In this document: positions 1 through 12,538 of the stretch, piece after piece | How positions within the stretch are numbered: position 1 is the stretch's first letter | Layout of the letters: every line of letters starts with the position of its first letter | Assembly: GCA_016584305.1 (NCBI GenBank) | Contig: JACEEZ010002765.1 | Span: forward strand, 643,621 to 707,620 | DNA: 64,000 nucleotides | Origin: Chionoecetes opilio | Lineage: Eukaryota; Arthropoda; Malacostraca; Decapoda; Majidae | Direction: 5' to 3' | The notes under the pieces: generated by a model | What the model was told of the DNA's origin: nothing | The model's database searches: none | Seen by the model: the letters and a program-made list of their open reading frames with translations, nothing else | Translations under genes and position numbers: made by a program

Positions 1-12
1 GTGTGTCTGTGC

Positions 13-45
<33 letters not shown>

Positions 46-85
46 GGGTGTGTGTGTGTGTGCATGTATGGTGTGTGTGTGTGCT
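1..85. repeat. GT-rich microsatellite
   Basis: Imperfect (GT)n with G-rich interruptions at the left edge of the window. No coding content. Confidence 0.95.
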
Positions 86-173
86 ACCAAACTGTCGCAC
101 CGCTCTTATAAATCATAACAGACAACTGTGAAGAGAACTATTAAGTGCATGTAATAATAGATTTATGAGCTAA

Positions 174-175
<2 letters not shown>

Positions 176-210
<35 letters not shown>
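176..210. repeat. (GA)n microsatellite
   Basis: A short run of pure GA dinucleotides. From here to 1048 I see no gene. Positions 500-770 are G/A-rich low-complexity sequence, and the short open frames across it have no recognisable content. Confidence 0.9.
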
Positions 211-214
<4 letters not shown>

Positions 215-1048
215 CACGTTCAGACATCAGAAACAAGAGCCAGAGCACCAGTAGAATGCAACCCATAACAAGGCATCAACACCACCAGCAGGCGGCGGGA
301 GGAAAGGGCGTAGCGTGGCGGGGAGGCAGAGAACAGCCCTCTATTGACCCTCCCAGACGCAGCCCCGGATCTGCCTCTAACACAGTAGACGTGGGGTAAA
401 CACGGCCCAGGCTGACTCCGCCCTCCGCTACTCTTTCATTCACTGCCGCTGAGAGGAGGCAGTCGAGCAGGAAATCGCCCAAAGGAGCCGCGCCCTTGTA
501 CTGTAGGATGGGGAGATTTTGTGTGAATTATGGGAGAAGGGGGACTGTTTATCGAGAGGGGACATCGGGTTGGAGGTTTCAATGAAGGAGGGGGGAGGGA
601 AGGGGAAGGGGGATACAGGGGAGGGGGAATAAGTGTTCGGTATTGGGATAAGCGAAGAAGGGGGATGGAAAGGAGGAAGAGGAGGAGATGAAGGGGGGAA
701 AGGAGGAGGAGGAGGGGAAGGGGCGAAAGGAGGAGGAGGCGAAAGGGGAAGGGAGGGTAATTGTGGCTTTTTGGTCCCCCCAGCGAAAGGGAACCAACTA
801 GAGAGGATTATTGAGAGCGAGAGATCGGATGGTTAAAATTCAATTGGCGCCCAGTTTGTGTATCCTGTGATCGGTCTCTGTGTTGGCTTTATCGCGGACA
901 TCACCACCCTCCGCTGTGGACAAAAACACATCATTCTCCGCGGAACAAAGTGGAGCCAGGTGGGGTGTGTTAAGTGAGAAATTATATACAAACACAAGTA
1001 AAGACGTCTGCTTATCATACACGTAGGGAATGAAAAGAAAGAATAAAC

Positions 1049-1304
1049 ATAAGACCATAAGAACATAAGGAAGCTACAAGAGGCCGTGAGACCTACACGT
1101 GGTAGTTTCTGTTACTTAACACTACTTACATCCACCTTTCATCCCCATCCATGAAATTGGCTAGCCTCCTTTTAAAGCTCCCTATTGACTCCGCACTAAC
1201 TACCTGACGACTGAGTCTATTCCAATCATTTACCACCCTATTTGTGAACCAGTTTCTCCCGATTTCTTTTTATAATCTACGTGTTTCCAGTTTGAAAGAA
1301 ATAA
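1049..1304 (-). mobile_element. CR1-like LINE 3' end fragment
   Basis: Reverse complement of the dispersed family whose sense strand ends in an 8-bp TTCTTATG-type tail. It carries the remnant of the C-terminal reading frame ([19 protein letters not shown]) seen in the better copies at 1945, 13160 and 36116. It is 5' truncated, as is usual for LINEs. The stretch 1305-1944 shows no gene. Confidence 0.85.
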
Positions 1305-1944
1305 AGCTGATTCACGGAGTTTTTTTCTCGTGAGGTCGTGAAATCTTTTTTCTTTTATAATTCATAGTTTTTGGTAAAGTTTGGAGAGTTGTGGATTTGC
1401 AGCTTGTATTTCACGTGCATCTGAACTTTATTTTCTATCCAAATCTGCTTCTTCGTTCATGTTCATATACCAACTGAGTATTCAAACATTTTGCCATTGC
1501 CTCTGTTCAGTTCAGTTCAGTTGTGGGTCGGGAGTCTGGCCTTTTTCATCGGCGTTCCCTGACGTGTTTCTTCTTGCTGTCTAGGTCTTTAGTTAGTTGT
1601 CTTCTCTTATTCTGTCTTTTAATTTATTTATCTTTCTTTCCTCTTATTTTCTCTGGTCATACAAAAACTGTTGATTGTTCTTTTTGCTTCTTCCACATTT
1701 CCATCTTCTAACAAATACTCCCCCACAATATCCCCTTCCTCCTCTATGTAAGGTTGTTGTAGCCTCGCACTCTGATCAATACATCTTATTTTCTCACTTT
1801 GCTTTCCCTTTTTCCAGCAGTAGATGGATGGTATTGCGGCGGCTAAACATTACGCCACTCAATCAATCGTTCAATGAATCAAAGGTCTACCGATCTAATC
1901 TGAGTCAAGCTGGAACTCTATACCAGGGTGGCCAGATGACAACT

Positions 1945-2273
1945 ATAGACTGAAGGGATACAATAAAGGAGATGTAGGAAAAGTTCTTAGGCTAGTAACC
2001 AGGGTAGAACAAGAAGTAACGGATTCAAGCTGGAAAAGCGTAGATTTAAAAAAGAAATAGGGAAAAGCTGGTTCACTAATAGGGTGGTATATGATTGGAA
2101 TGGACTCAGTAGACAAGTAGTTAGTGCGGAGTTATTAGGAAGCTTTAAAAGGAGGCTAGATGATTTCATGGATGAGGATGAAAAGTGGATGTAGGTGGTG
2201 TTAAGTAACAGGAACTACCTCGTGTAGGTCTCACGGCCTCTTGTAGCTTCCTTACTTTCTTATGTTCTTACGG
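1945..2273 (+). mobile_element. CR1-like LINE 3' end fragment
   Basis: Sense copy of the same LINE tail, in opposite orientation to the copy at 1049. It reads the end of the reverse-transcriptase ORF ([19 protein letters not shown], then [15 protein letters not shown]) and ends at the TTCTTATG-type tail near 2270. Frame breaks show it is dead. Confidence 0.85.
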
Positions 2274-2386
2274 AGACTCAAATCAGCAAGGCGTCCACCT
2301 CTTGAACTATAATTTGAACTAACTAACTCCTAAATTATTATTTTTTATAGGTCTGTAAATCCTGAGTGACGCCAAACTCAGTAACC

Positions 2387-2595
2387 TTAACCCCTTGAGA
2401 CCCAAAACGTAATTTCCATTGCAATTTGGCTACCATTAGACGCTTTTTTGGTTAACATAAGCAATATTTTATAGATTTGACCTGTTTAGTATCTTTGTCG
2501 ACTAACTAATTTGGTATATTCAGTTACTTTTCATAATTTTATGGCTAACAACAGACAATTATTTATAGCAAAGGAAAGATCTGGGCGTGAAGGGG
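2387..2595 (-). mobile_element. piggyBac-like MITE (TTAA family), copy 1
   Basis: About 205 bp with imperfect terminal inverted repeats. One end reads CCCCTTCACGCCCAGAT, the other (reverse complemented) CCCCTTGAGRCCCARAACG. TTAA is present on the left, but the right copy has decayed. It encodes nothing. At least ten other copies occur in the window, and the TTAA target is proved by paralogous empty sites (see findings). Confidence 0.8.
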
Positions 2596-2936
2596 ACAGT
2601 GTATCGCGTCTCCATGTGTGTCGTGTGCAAGGCTCAGCTCGGCGTTAAGTATATCAATATATTTCAATAGTCCACCTTAGTCCACGAGAGACAACGAAAT
2701 TATCATAGCATGAGGTCCATAAAAGAGCTTCGGCTTAATGGACCGTGGCTTGTATGACTGTATGATTGATTATGAACATTATTGTATTACACCAAGTCGA
2801 ATAAACTATCAAGTATCAGTATCAACATTGCAGCCAGTTTGTCCTGTGAGTGATGTCTTAGTGTTGTGTGATGTCTATTGTCTGAATGGCTGGCTTTCTG
2901 AGTGACTTAGTGAGCGCTGTGTTTGAATGCTTTACC

Positions 2937-3160
2937 ATCCATAACACTATAGTCGCCACTGCACTTATGTCGCCAGGTGCAATATATTACGAATTTTAGC
3001 ATCACTACAGATTTGCATGTGCCACTGAAGACACGTACATAATATAAACTACTATACATGCCTATTTAGTGGCATACAAATCTGTAGGGATGCTAAAAAA
3101 TCGTAATATATAGCGCTTGGCGACATTAGTGCAGTGACGACTATAGTGTTATTGACGGTA
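2937..3160. mobile_element. Palindromic TA-flanked MITE (ATAACACTATAG family), copy 1
   Basis: Near-palindromic element with arms ATAACACTATAGTCGCC and its complement. Related to the intact copy at 7633-7889 but with degraded termini. Between here and 3884 there is no gene, only GAGT-rich simple sequence near 3418-3550. Confidence 0.8.
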
Positions 3161-3884
3161 GCGAGTGTGTTAGTATATATACAAGATCAGAAACAGAAAG
3201 CAGGAGGAGGAAGCAGGTGTTACGTGAAGAAAAAAACTTATCCGGATGAAAGTGATATGCAGCAGAAAACTTCAAAGCAAATTAATCGTTAAAGGTAAAG
3301 TGATATTCCTTTTCCAAAAATGAGCCACGAGAAGGAAAATAAAGAAACAGTCATACGGGGTTTTAAGCTTATTTTGGGGATAAAATGGAAATCTAGATGA
3401 GCGTATTATTACCTCTAAGAGTGAGTGATTGAGTAATTGAGTGTGAGTGGCCTGTATCACCACCACAGTATACGAGTGAGTGTCTGAGTGACTGAGTGTG
3501 TGAGTGTCTTGTATTATTAGCTCAATGTGTGAGTGTGCGAGTGAGTGTTTGAGGCAGGCCAGGAGATGCAGGTGGCCAGCAGGTCGCGCCAGTAATCCCA
3601 ACGCGGGTGCTCACTGTCCCAAGCCCCGCCTCGGATTTCACAGCACTTCGCCGCCTTTACCTCTGGCCGACGCCCTTTGCAGACGCCTGTTAATGCCTCC
3701 TGTGCACATGGGCCTCTTTATGTCCTCCACCCTCTCTCCATCTTTCCCTCTTTCCTTCATGTGGGTAGCGCCTATAAACCCTCCTGCCCTTTGTCCAGCG
3801 TATTCGTGTTATTTCTCGGTTCGTGTTGCGTTGGACGGTTCTCTGTGTCTGTTGGGGACTCCTGCTGCGCCGCTTGCCTCCCTC

Positions 3885-4792
3885 CTGCCTTCCCTCCATC
3901 CTCCATCCTTCCTCTCCTCCTTCCCTTCCTCCTTCCCTCCATCCTTCCTCTCCTCCTTCTCCTTTCCTCCATCCTTCCTCCATATCTTCTCTCCTGCCTT
4001 CCTTCCCTTCCTCCTTCCTCCATCTTTCCCTCCATCCTTCCCTCCATCCTTCCCTCCATCCTTCCTCTCCTCCTTCCCCCCATCCTTCCTCTCCTCCTTC
4101 CCTCCATCTTTCCCTCCATCCTTCCCTCCATCCTTCCTCCATCCTTCCCTCCATCCTTCCCTCCATCCTTCCTCTCTTCCTTCCTCCATCCTTCCCTCCA
4201 TCCTTCCCTCCATCCTTCCCTCCATCCTTCCTCTCTTCCTCCATCCTTCCTCCATCCATCCTTCCCTCCATCCTTCCTCCTCTCCTCCTTCCTCCATCCT
4301 TCTCCCTCCATCCTTCCTCTCCCATCCTTCCCTCCATCCTTCCCTCCATCCTTCCCTCCATCTTCCTCCCTCCTCTCTCCTCCATCCTTCCCTCCTCCTT
4401 CCTCCATCCTTCCCTCCATCCTTCCCTCCATCTTCCTCTCCTCCTTCCCTCCATCCTCTCCCTTCCTCCATCCTTCCCTCCTCTCTCCATCCTTCCCTCC
4501 ATCCTTCCTCCATCTTCTTCCTTCCCTCCATCCTTCCCTCCATCCTTCCCTCCATCTTCCCTCCATCCTTCCCTCCATCCTTCCCTCCATCCTTCCCTCC
4601 ATCCTTCCCTCCTCACTTCCCTCCATCTTCCCTCCATCCTTCCCTCCATCTTCCCTCCATCCTTCCTTCTCCCTTCCTTCCTCCATCCTTCCTCTCCTCC
4701 TTCCCTCCATCTTTCCCTCCATCCTTCCCTCCATCCTTCCCTCCATCCTTCCCTTCCTCCTTCCCTCCATCCTATCTCCTATCCACCTCCTG
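3885..4792. repeat. Pyrimidine minisatellite, unit CCTTCCCTCCAT
   Basis: About 900 bp of nearly pure C/T built from a 12-bp unit and shortened variants. Stops are rare in every frame, so long Ser/Pro/Leu frames on plus and Glu/Gly/Arg frames on minus arise mechanically. I do not call any of them a gene. Long mirror-type pyrimidine tracts can form triplex DNA in vitro. Confidence 0.95.
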
Positions 4793-4978
4793 GAACCATG
4801 GTCAACATTATTTCTAACACTACAATTTACCACTTTATACAGTTACTACTATTTTATGTCCGTTCATATCCTCCTACGATTAATTGTAATGAATCTAATT
4901 CATCATATCGTTCATTTTTTTCCATTTTGCAGTATTCAGGTTAACTCTATTTAGATTTTCTTCTTAATTTGTATGATA

Positions 4979-5193
4979 TTAACCCCTTCACGCCCAGAAT
5001 GTTCCTTTGCTATATAAAATCGTCTGTTTTTAGCCATAAGATTACAAAAAGCAACTTAATATACTACAGTACGTAGCTAGTGGACAAGGATACTAAACAG
5101 GTCATATCTATAAAATACTGCTTAGGTTCACTAAAAATCGTCTAATGGCTCCCAAATTACAATGGAAATTACGTTCTGGGCCTCAAGGGGTAA
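4979..5193 (+). mobile_element. piggyBac-like MITE, copy 2
   Basis: Starts TTAACCCCTTCACGCCCAGA and ends CTCAAGGGGTAAA, where the right TTAA has lost a T. Non-coding member of the TTAA family. Confidence 0.85.
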
Positions 5194-5404
5194 AATGTTT
5201 CTCCTATTACAGTAGTTTTTTGGAGTTTTTTTTTTACATATATGCACATTTTCCTTCAATTATTAATCTTTCTATCAATAATTTTCCTTATTCACATGTT
5301 CCCCTTCAGTACATTTCAGACTTATTCATTGTATTTCCCTCTTCCGCCCTTTCATTATTCATTTTTAAGCGGGCACACCTTTCTACTGTCCTTCACCTTC
5401 ACTC

Positions 5405-6385
5405 CTTTACCCGTCATTCAATGTTCTAAATGCCTTTATCCTTCATTCAATGTTCTAAATTCCTTTATCCCTCATTCAATGTTCTAAATTCCTTTATCCT
5501 TCATTCAATGTTCTAAATTCCTTTATCCTTCATTCAATGTTCTAAATTCCTTTATCCTTCATTCAATGTTCTAAATTCCTTTATCCCTCATTCAATGTTC
5601 TAAATTCCTTTATCCCTCATTCAATGTTCTAAATTCTTTATCCCCATTCAATGTTCTAAATCCTTTATCCTTCATTCAATGTTCTAATTCCTTTTCCCTC
5701 ATTCAATGTTCTAAATTCCTTATCCCTCATTCATGTTAAATTCTTATCCTTCATTCAATGTTCTAAATTCCTTATCCTTCATTCAATGTTCTAAATTCCT
5801 TTATCCTTCATTCAAGTTCTAATTCCTTTATCCTTCATTCAATGTTCTAAATGCTTTTCCTTCATTCAATGTTCAATTCCTTATCCCTCATTCAATGTTC
5901 TAATTCCTTTATCCTTCATCAATGTTCTAAATTCCTTTATCCTTCATTCAATGTTCTAATTCCTTTATCCTCATTCAATGTTCTAAATTCCTTTATCCTC
6001 ATTCATGTTCTAAATTCCTTTATCCCTCATTCAATGTTCTAAATTCCTTATCCCTCATTCAAGTTCTAAATTCCTTTATCCTTCATTCAATGTTCTAATT
6101 CCTTTATCCTCATTCAATGTTCTAATTCCTTTATCCTTCATTCATGTTCTAATTCCTTTATCCTTCATTCATGTTCTAATTCCTTTATCCCTCATTCAAT
6201 GTTCTAAATTCCTTTATCCTTCATTCAATGTTCTAAATTCCTTATCCTTCATTCATGTTCTAAATTCCTTTATCCTTCATTCAATGTTCTAAATTCCTTA
6301 TCCTCATTCAATGTCTAATTCCTTATCCTTCATTCAAGGTTCTAAAATTTCTATATCCTTCATTCAATGTTCAAAATTTTCCTTT
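5405..6385. repeat. 30-bp minisatellite
   Basis: About 32 copies of a 30-bp unit made of TTCATTCAATGTTCTAAATT plus CCTTTATCC. Early copies are regular. Later ones carry many 1-nt deletions, which destroys any frame. The repeats abut with no unique spacers, so this is not a CRISPR-like array. Confidence 0.95.
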
Positions 6386-6649
6386 TCGTGTCGCTACATC
6401 GTTACCTCCTTCACCTAGCAAACCCCCCCCCCCTTGTCCTCTTCGCCTCCCCAGCCTCTCTGCCCCGCTCTCTGACTTATCTAAACATGTCAGGAGAAAA
6501 TTGCTCCAATAACCTGAGCTGAAAGAGCCGCTTACCCGCTTAATTGCTTTTTTGCCCGGAGAGCGCCACGTCGCCCTTCATTTGTTCTAACTTAAGGTGG
6601 GTGTCCCGAGCCCTGCATACGACCCTGGCTTTGGCGACGTCCTCTACCT

Positions 6650-7105
6650 GGCCTCCTCCTCCTCCTCTCCTCCTCCTCCTCATTCCCTTTCATCTTTCCT
6701 TTCTCCTTCCGCCCTTCATTCCTTCCTTCTTCTCCTCCTTACATGTTTCCTTCCTTCTTTCCTTCCTTCATTCATTCCTTCCTTCTTCTCTTTCAGTTTC
6801 CTGTCCTCCTCCACCTCCTCCTCATTCCCTTTCATGTTTAGTTTCTCCTTCTGCCAATCATTCCTTCCTTCCTTCTCCTCCTTCCATGCTTCCTTCCTTC
6901 ATTCCTTTCTTTCTTCCATCCCTCCTTCGTCTCCTTTCTTTTCACCTTCTTTTCATCTTTCCTTTCTCCTTCCGTCCTTCCTTCCTTCCTTCTCCTCCTT
7001 ATATGTTTCTTTCCCTCATTCCTTTCTTTCTTCCATCCCTCCTTCGCCTTCTTTCTTTTTTCCTTCCTTATGTCTTTTTTTCTTCTTCCTTTCCCTTTTA
7101 TTCTT
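6650..7105. repeat. Imperfect polypyrimidine tract
   Basis: C/T-rich sequence based on TTCC, TCC and CATTCCTT motifs. The Ser/Phe/Leu-rich frames here are compositional artefacts. The stretch 6386-6649 shows no gene. Confidence 0.9.
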
Positions 7106-7254
7106 CTATCTTTTCCTACTCCAAAGCATCACCATCGCAGAATTAATCCTATATGTAATAAAAATGAAATAAACTATACTGGATAATTATCTAGTGTTTC
7201 TTTATGGGTTGTTATCCTCTTTATGGTAAAAATATTGTATCACGAATCTGTTCC

Positions 7255-7625
7255 TGATCACTTGATGCATTTAATGAGATAAATAAAATGAATAGGGGAT
7301 AAATATATAATAAATAGTATAATGAATAATATAGTATAATAGATGGCATAATAAACATAAATAGATAATAGGTAATAGATAAAACATATAAATTGGATTG
7401 GATGTTATTGGATGAAAAAATAATGAGGAAAATATAATGAATAGGTGAAAAATAGATAATTAATAGTATAATATAAAATATAGTAATAGATAATATAATA
7501 AATAGTAATATATAATAGATCATAAATAAGGCACATAAATATGAGACAGTATAATAAATGGTACAGTAATATAAATAGTAATAGACGATAGATGATAATT
7601 AAAACATATAAATAGCGACACATGA
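7255..7625. repeat. AT-rich degenerate tandem repeat
   Basis: Irregular repeats of AATAGATAATATA-like words. No coding content. Confidence 0.85.
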
Positions 7626-7632
7626 ACACTTA

Positions 7633-7889
7633 CCGTAGATAACACTATAGTCGCCAATCACTTGCCACTGCACTAATGTCGCCAGGCACAATATATTACG
7701 AATTTTAGCATCACTACAGACTTTTATGTGCCATTGAAGACATGTAGTGTGATGTACATAATATAAACTACTGTGTATGCGTCTTCAGTGGCACATGCAA
7801 ATCAGTAGTGATGCTAAAATTCGTAATATATTGTGCCTGGCGACATTAGTGCAGTGGCGAGTGACTGGCGACTATAGTGTTATCTACGG
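7633..7889. mobile_element. Palindromic TA-flanked MITE, intact copy 2
   Basis: 257-bp element with perfect outer inverted repeats CCGTAGATAACACTATAG and CTATAGTGTTATCTACGG, flanked on both sides by TA. The whole element nearly folds on itself. A TA target duplication fits a Tc1/mariner-type non-autonomous element. This copy is the reference for the nested composite at 37931-39871. Confidence 0.88.
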
Positions 7890-7976
7890 TAGCAACAACC
7901 TCAACAACACATATCTCTTTTAGGTATAAAGTCTAAGTTATAGTTCAGTTCAGTTCAGTTAAGTTTTCAGTTATAG

Positions 7977-8099
7977 TCCTTCCTCCATTTCAGGACATTC
8001 CCATCCAGTCCTCCTTCGTATTCCAGTGTCCACAACAATTTTTTATGGGGTATCTTATCAAATGCTTTCTTCAGATCCAAGTAAGCCCAATCCACCCAT
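7977..8099 (-). pseudogene. LINE reverse transcriptase fragment
   Basis: The minus strand reads a short open segment containing YLDLKKAFDKIPHKKLLWTL, followed by a GGLDGNVLKW-like stretch. This is the conserved fingers/palm region of CR1/Jockey-type reverse transcriptases, with the first catalytic Asp in YLDLKKAFD. Only about 40 codons survive. The stretch 8100-8375 shows no gene. Confidence 0.75.
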
Positions 8100-8375
8100 C
8101 CATTTTTTTATTGTACTGTAATTCACATACAAACACCACCAATAGCAACCTGCATGAAGCGTAAGCCAAAGTCTTAGCAACACGTCGGGAGGCGGGCGTG
8201 TTTTTCCGTCCCGTTAACACCCAACGTTGTTAGCGACTCATATTAAAGTGAAGCAAACTTAGAAAGAATGGTTAATTTTCTCCCACTCATTCCCGTATTA
8301 GACGATTAGCAGCACTCAGAATTTTTACGTAGGTCATTTGTGGAGATTAATAGCGTTTTATGACGGTACGGGAAG

Positions 8376-9030
8376 GAGGGTAGAGGGGAGGGGAGGGGAA
8401 GGGAGGGTAAGAGAGGGGACTGAAGATAGGGAAGGAAGGGGAAGGAAGGGTAAGGAGGCGACTGAAGATAGGGAAGGAAGGGGAAGGGAGGCGATGAAGA
8501 TAGCGGAAGGAAGGGGAAGGAAGGGGAAGGAAGGGGATGAAGGGAGAAGGAAGGAAGGAAGGGGGACTGAAGGGGAAGGGAAGGGCGACTGAAGATAGGG
8601 GAAGGAAGGGGAAGGGAGGGGACTGAAGGGGAAGGAAGGGAGGAGAAGGAAGGGGAAGGAAGGGGAGACGAGGGGAAGGAAGGGGAAGGAAGGAAGGGGA
8701 AGGGAGGAGAAGGAAGGGGAAGGAAGGAAGGAAGGGAGGAGAAGGAAGGGGAAGGAAGGAGGACGAGGGGAAGGAAGGGGAAGGAAGAAGGGGAAGGGAG
8801 GAGAAGGAAGGGGAAGGAAGGGGAGACGAGGGGAAGGAAGGGGAAGGAAGGAAGGGGAAGGGAGGAGAAGGAAGGGGAAGGAAGGGGAGACGAGGGGAAG
8901 GAAGGGGAAGGAAGGAGAGGGGAGGGAAGGGGAAGGAAGGAAGGGGATGGGAGGGGAGGGAAGGGAGACGAGGGGAAGGGAAGGAAGGAAGGGGAAGGAA
9001 GGGAGACGAGGGGACTGAGGATAATGAGAT
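8376..9030. repeat. Polypurine tract, GGGGAAGGAA-based
   Basis: About 650 bp of almost uninterrupted purine on plus, with a longer-period sub-repeat carrying GGAGACGAGGGG. Open frames on both strands are compositional. The stretch 9031-9292 shows no gene. Confidence 0.95.
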
Positions 9031-9292
9031 GAAAAAGGAAATTATGAAGAAAAAAAAACACGTTGTAAGAAGAGACGATAAAAAAGCTAATAATTAATTG
9101 ATACATAATCGTTTCTTTACTTAATCGTTTCACTACTACATACATTAATCGCAATTTATATAGAGATAGATAAGGAAGGGAAGGAAGATAATGAGATGAT
9201 AAAGGAAACTATGATAAAAAGACACGTAGTAGTAAGAAAAACAGAGACGATGAAAAAGATAATAATTCATTGATACATAATCGCTGTTTTCC

Positions 9293-9503
9293 TTAACCCC
9301 TTCACGCCCAGATCTTTCCTTTGTTATATGAAATCGTCTGTTGTTAGCCATAAAATTACGAAAAGTAACTAAATATACCAAATAAGTTAGTCGACAAGGA
9401 TACTAAACAGGTCATATCTATAAAACATTGCTTATATTCAATAAAATCGTCTAATGGTACCCAAATTACAATGAAAATAACGTTCTGGGCCTCAAGGGAT
9501 TAA
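9293..9503 (+). mobile_element. piggyBac-like MITE, copy 3
   Basis: TTAA on both sides, left end CCCCTTCACGCCCAGATC, right end GGGCCTCAAGGGAT. Between here and 9756 there is no gene. A tRNA B-box-like string GGTTCGAGCCCC near 9593 is probably a SINE remnant. Confidence 0.88.
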
Positions 9504-9755
9504 TCGCAATTTATATGATGTCATTAGTTATCACCATCACCAGTACCGCCATTGAGGTCAAACAACACAGTCACATACGCCCCTCTGGTCCTGGGTTCGA
9601 GCCCCGCGGACAGCTGTTTACTCTCCGCCCTCCTAGTTCACCAGCGCTTTTTAATTTCACCTTCCGCACTTGTCTCGATAATTAGATTGCAAGTCCCCGC
9701 CGCGAGGTGTTCTGTCGCCATCTGTTGTTTGTTGTGGCTGGAGGGTGAACACGGG

Positions 9756-9758
<3 letters not shown>

Positions 9759-9814
<56 letters not shown>

Positions 9815-9861
9815 CCATTACTATAGGATGTGAGATGATTAAGAAAGAGAGAGAGGCCTAC

Positions 9862-9935
<74 letters not shown>
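9759..9935. repeat. Two (GA)n microsatellites
   Basis: Long GA runs at 9759-9812 and 9866-9935 separated by about 50 bp of unique sequence. Confidence 0.95.
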
Positions 9936-9938
<3 letters not shown>

Positions 9939-10217
9939 TAATAATATCTACTCACTCTTTATGCATTAACACTCGCGGAGATCACTGTTTTCTTCTATTC
10001 TATCAGTAAACAAGTATCAAGGATTTCCATATGACTCTGATTTCACATGTATTTCACTAATGCCCTTGACTTAGGAAGGAAACTCGCCGGAACCTCTTCT
10101 TCTTCTTCTTGTGACCTCTTTCGCTTAGGATCGCTTCGTAGGTCCTCACTGACGCCAAGCTTCTTATAGATCTTGACTTTGCTTGTTTCGGCTTCGTATC
10201 AATGCTTCAAAACACAC

Positions 10218-10278
10218 ACACAGAGAGAGAGAGAGGGAGATGAGATGAGAGAGACGAGAGATGCTCAGAGAGAGAGAG

Positions 10279-10355
<77 letters not shown>

Positions 10356-10410
10356 GGAGAGACGCAGAGAGAGAGAGAGAAAGAGAGCAGAGAGATGAGC
10401 TAGAGAGCGA
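10218..10410. repeat. (GA)n microsatellite block
   Basis: Interrupted GA repeats. The stretch 10411-11174 contains G/A-rich low-complexity sequence near 10690-10860 and no recognisable gene. Confidence 0.95.
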
Positions 10411-11174
10411 GTCAAGACGAGAGAGTGACTCTACCTTTGACGTCAAATAGATTAACAAAAGCTTAGATTTCTGTTCACCAATGTTCTCTCCCCCTTTTCT
10501 CCCCAACCTCATCACAACCCTCCTCTCTCCCTTCCCTCCCTCCCCTTGACACCTCCCCCTCCCCCCTTAGCACACCCCAGGGAGCAATCTTTGAGCCTCT
10601 CTGTTCTCATCAAAATTCAATCAAATTTTATTGCATCATTTTCAGGCGCAAGCTTCGTCCTAATTATGTTACTTTTACAATAAATGAAGGTTCTTAGAAG
10701 GGAGGCAAGACGACGGAGAAGATGAGGCTTGGAGGAAAGGGAGGAAGAGGGGAGTGAGGGAAGGGAGGACGAGGGGAGTGAGGGAAGAGGATGCATGAGG
10801 GACTAAAGGAAGGGTAAACAAAACGGGAGGGTAAGGGAGGGTAAAGGGAGGTAAAGGGGAAAATTGGTAATACACAAACCGATGAATACCTAATAACGGA
10901 GAGCGACAATAATAAATCCTGGGTGACGTTCAAATCACAAAGGAGACAAAGCAGCGTCTTAAAAAAAGGAGAAATGTGTGCGGAAAATTTGCAGGTAATT
11001 TCTTCACTTATTCATTCATTGAAATTCATAAAGTTAAACAAAAGGCAGACGCAATTTTAAGAAGTTTGCTTAGAACTCAATCAAACAAAATGAAACTTAT
11101 GCTATCAAAATGATAATATCCAGCAGGAACACACAACAATCTGCGGCCCGACACAGCAACATACGTGGTGAGCA

Positions 11175-11391
11175 TTAACCCCTTCACGCCCAGATCTTCC
11201 CTTTGCTATATAAAATCGTCTGTTGTTAGCCATAAAATTACGAAAAGTAGCTGAATATACCAAATTAGTTAGTCGATAAGGATACTAAACAGGTCATATC
11301 TATAAAATATTGCTTATATGCACTAAAAATCGTTTAATGGTACCCAAATTACAATGGAAATTACGTTCTGGGTCTCAATTTAAGGGGTTAA
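11175..11391 (+). mobile_element. piggyBac-like MITE, copy 4
   Basis: Flanked by TTAA on both sides, with the full inverted-repeat ends of the family. 11392-12538 holds no gene that I can support. A reverse tRNA B-box-like string (complement of GGTTCAATTCCCGG) near 11720 suggests a SINE remnant. Confidence 0.88.
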
Positions 11392-12538
11392 GATCTTGGG
11401 TAACATAACAGCCAATAAGCGCCGTGTTGTGCCTCGAAAGGGCGGGATAGATGTGTGTACTGTAATACATCCTTCTCGTAAGATCATGTTTGTTGGAAAG
11501 GCTTCGGGCTTTATGGCTATCAACTACACCAGGGTTATTAAGCCAGATAGTCAAACATTTGTGCACTTATATCCTTTTTTGGCGCCCAGAATGCGGGCGC
11601 CAACCGGAGCTTATATATGGGTACTACACTGTACCTATTTCAGTTCTATATTATTGGTAGGCCTTCGAGCAGGCTACCGTAAAGATACCTTGCCATAAGG
11701 GTATCGTGGCCGCCCCGGGAATTGAACCTGGGCCTTCTCATCATGTTTGTTTATGAACATATTACATTTACATTGAACTTTTTTTTTAAGAACTGGCCAA
11801 GGGCACAACAAAAATGGGTAACACAAGGCCCGCTTGAAATGTATGTCCATTATATTCTGTACATGCTATAGAAATATCAGACATTTATAGGTTTTCCCGA
11901 TCTTTCTATGTTACTCTTGAAGGACATCTAGAAGACTCGTCCAAGAAGAATTATTCCTTGAGGCCTTTTGGTGCTTATAATGAAGGCAGGAGTTCGATTC
12001 TATGCATACTTTTAGTAAAGACTATTCCCAAACGAGATTGGCCCAATACCCACCTTTAGAAATATCTTCTGTCTGTGTTATGTGGGGACTGGCCACGATT
12101 GCGGACCTTTGTTATTTTTATTTATATTGCATACTGTTTTTCTGCCCCTGGCCAGCCCCATATAATGCCAACAAAAATGCCTCTGCCTCTTAGAATAGTA
12201 AAGGGCACTGCAAAGATACATAACATTTCTTTATTATTATCAACCAATTGAAGAAATATGTACGTACGTACAGTAAGCTGCATTTGCGTAAGAGTCTATT
12301 CAAGAAAGCCTATGATCATAATGTAGAATTGGTGAACCTATTACAGTGAAAAAGACGTTTCCAATAGGCACCAGGCTAGATACGCATAATGTGTGTCAAG
12401 AAGCTCATTTTCCAAGCCTTCTCCTCCACACACTCCTGCAGGCCAGTGCCGTGTAGCTAAACGACAATATTCGTTTCAATCACAAAACATATATGCATTA
12501 TTCTATTTTACTGGCTAGTCTTTCAAACGCAACAGTAG

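Noticed and set aside
3504..4954. Long Ser/Pro/Leu (plus) and Glu/Gly/Arg (minus) open frames
   Set aside because: They lie wholly in the 12-bp pyrimidine minisatellite, and all frames on both strands are open for compositional reasons.
8306..9154. 282-aa Ser/Pro/Leu frame on minus
   Set aside because: It is the complement of a GGGGAAGGAA polypurine tract.
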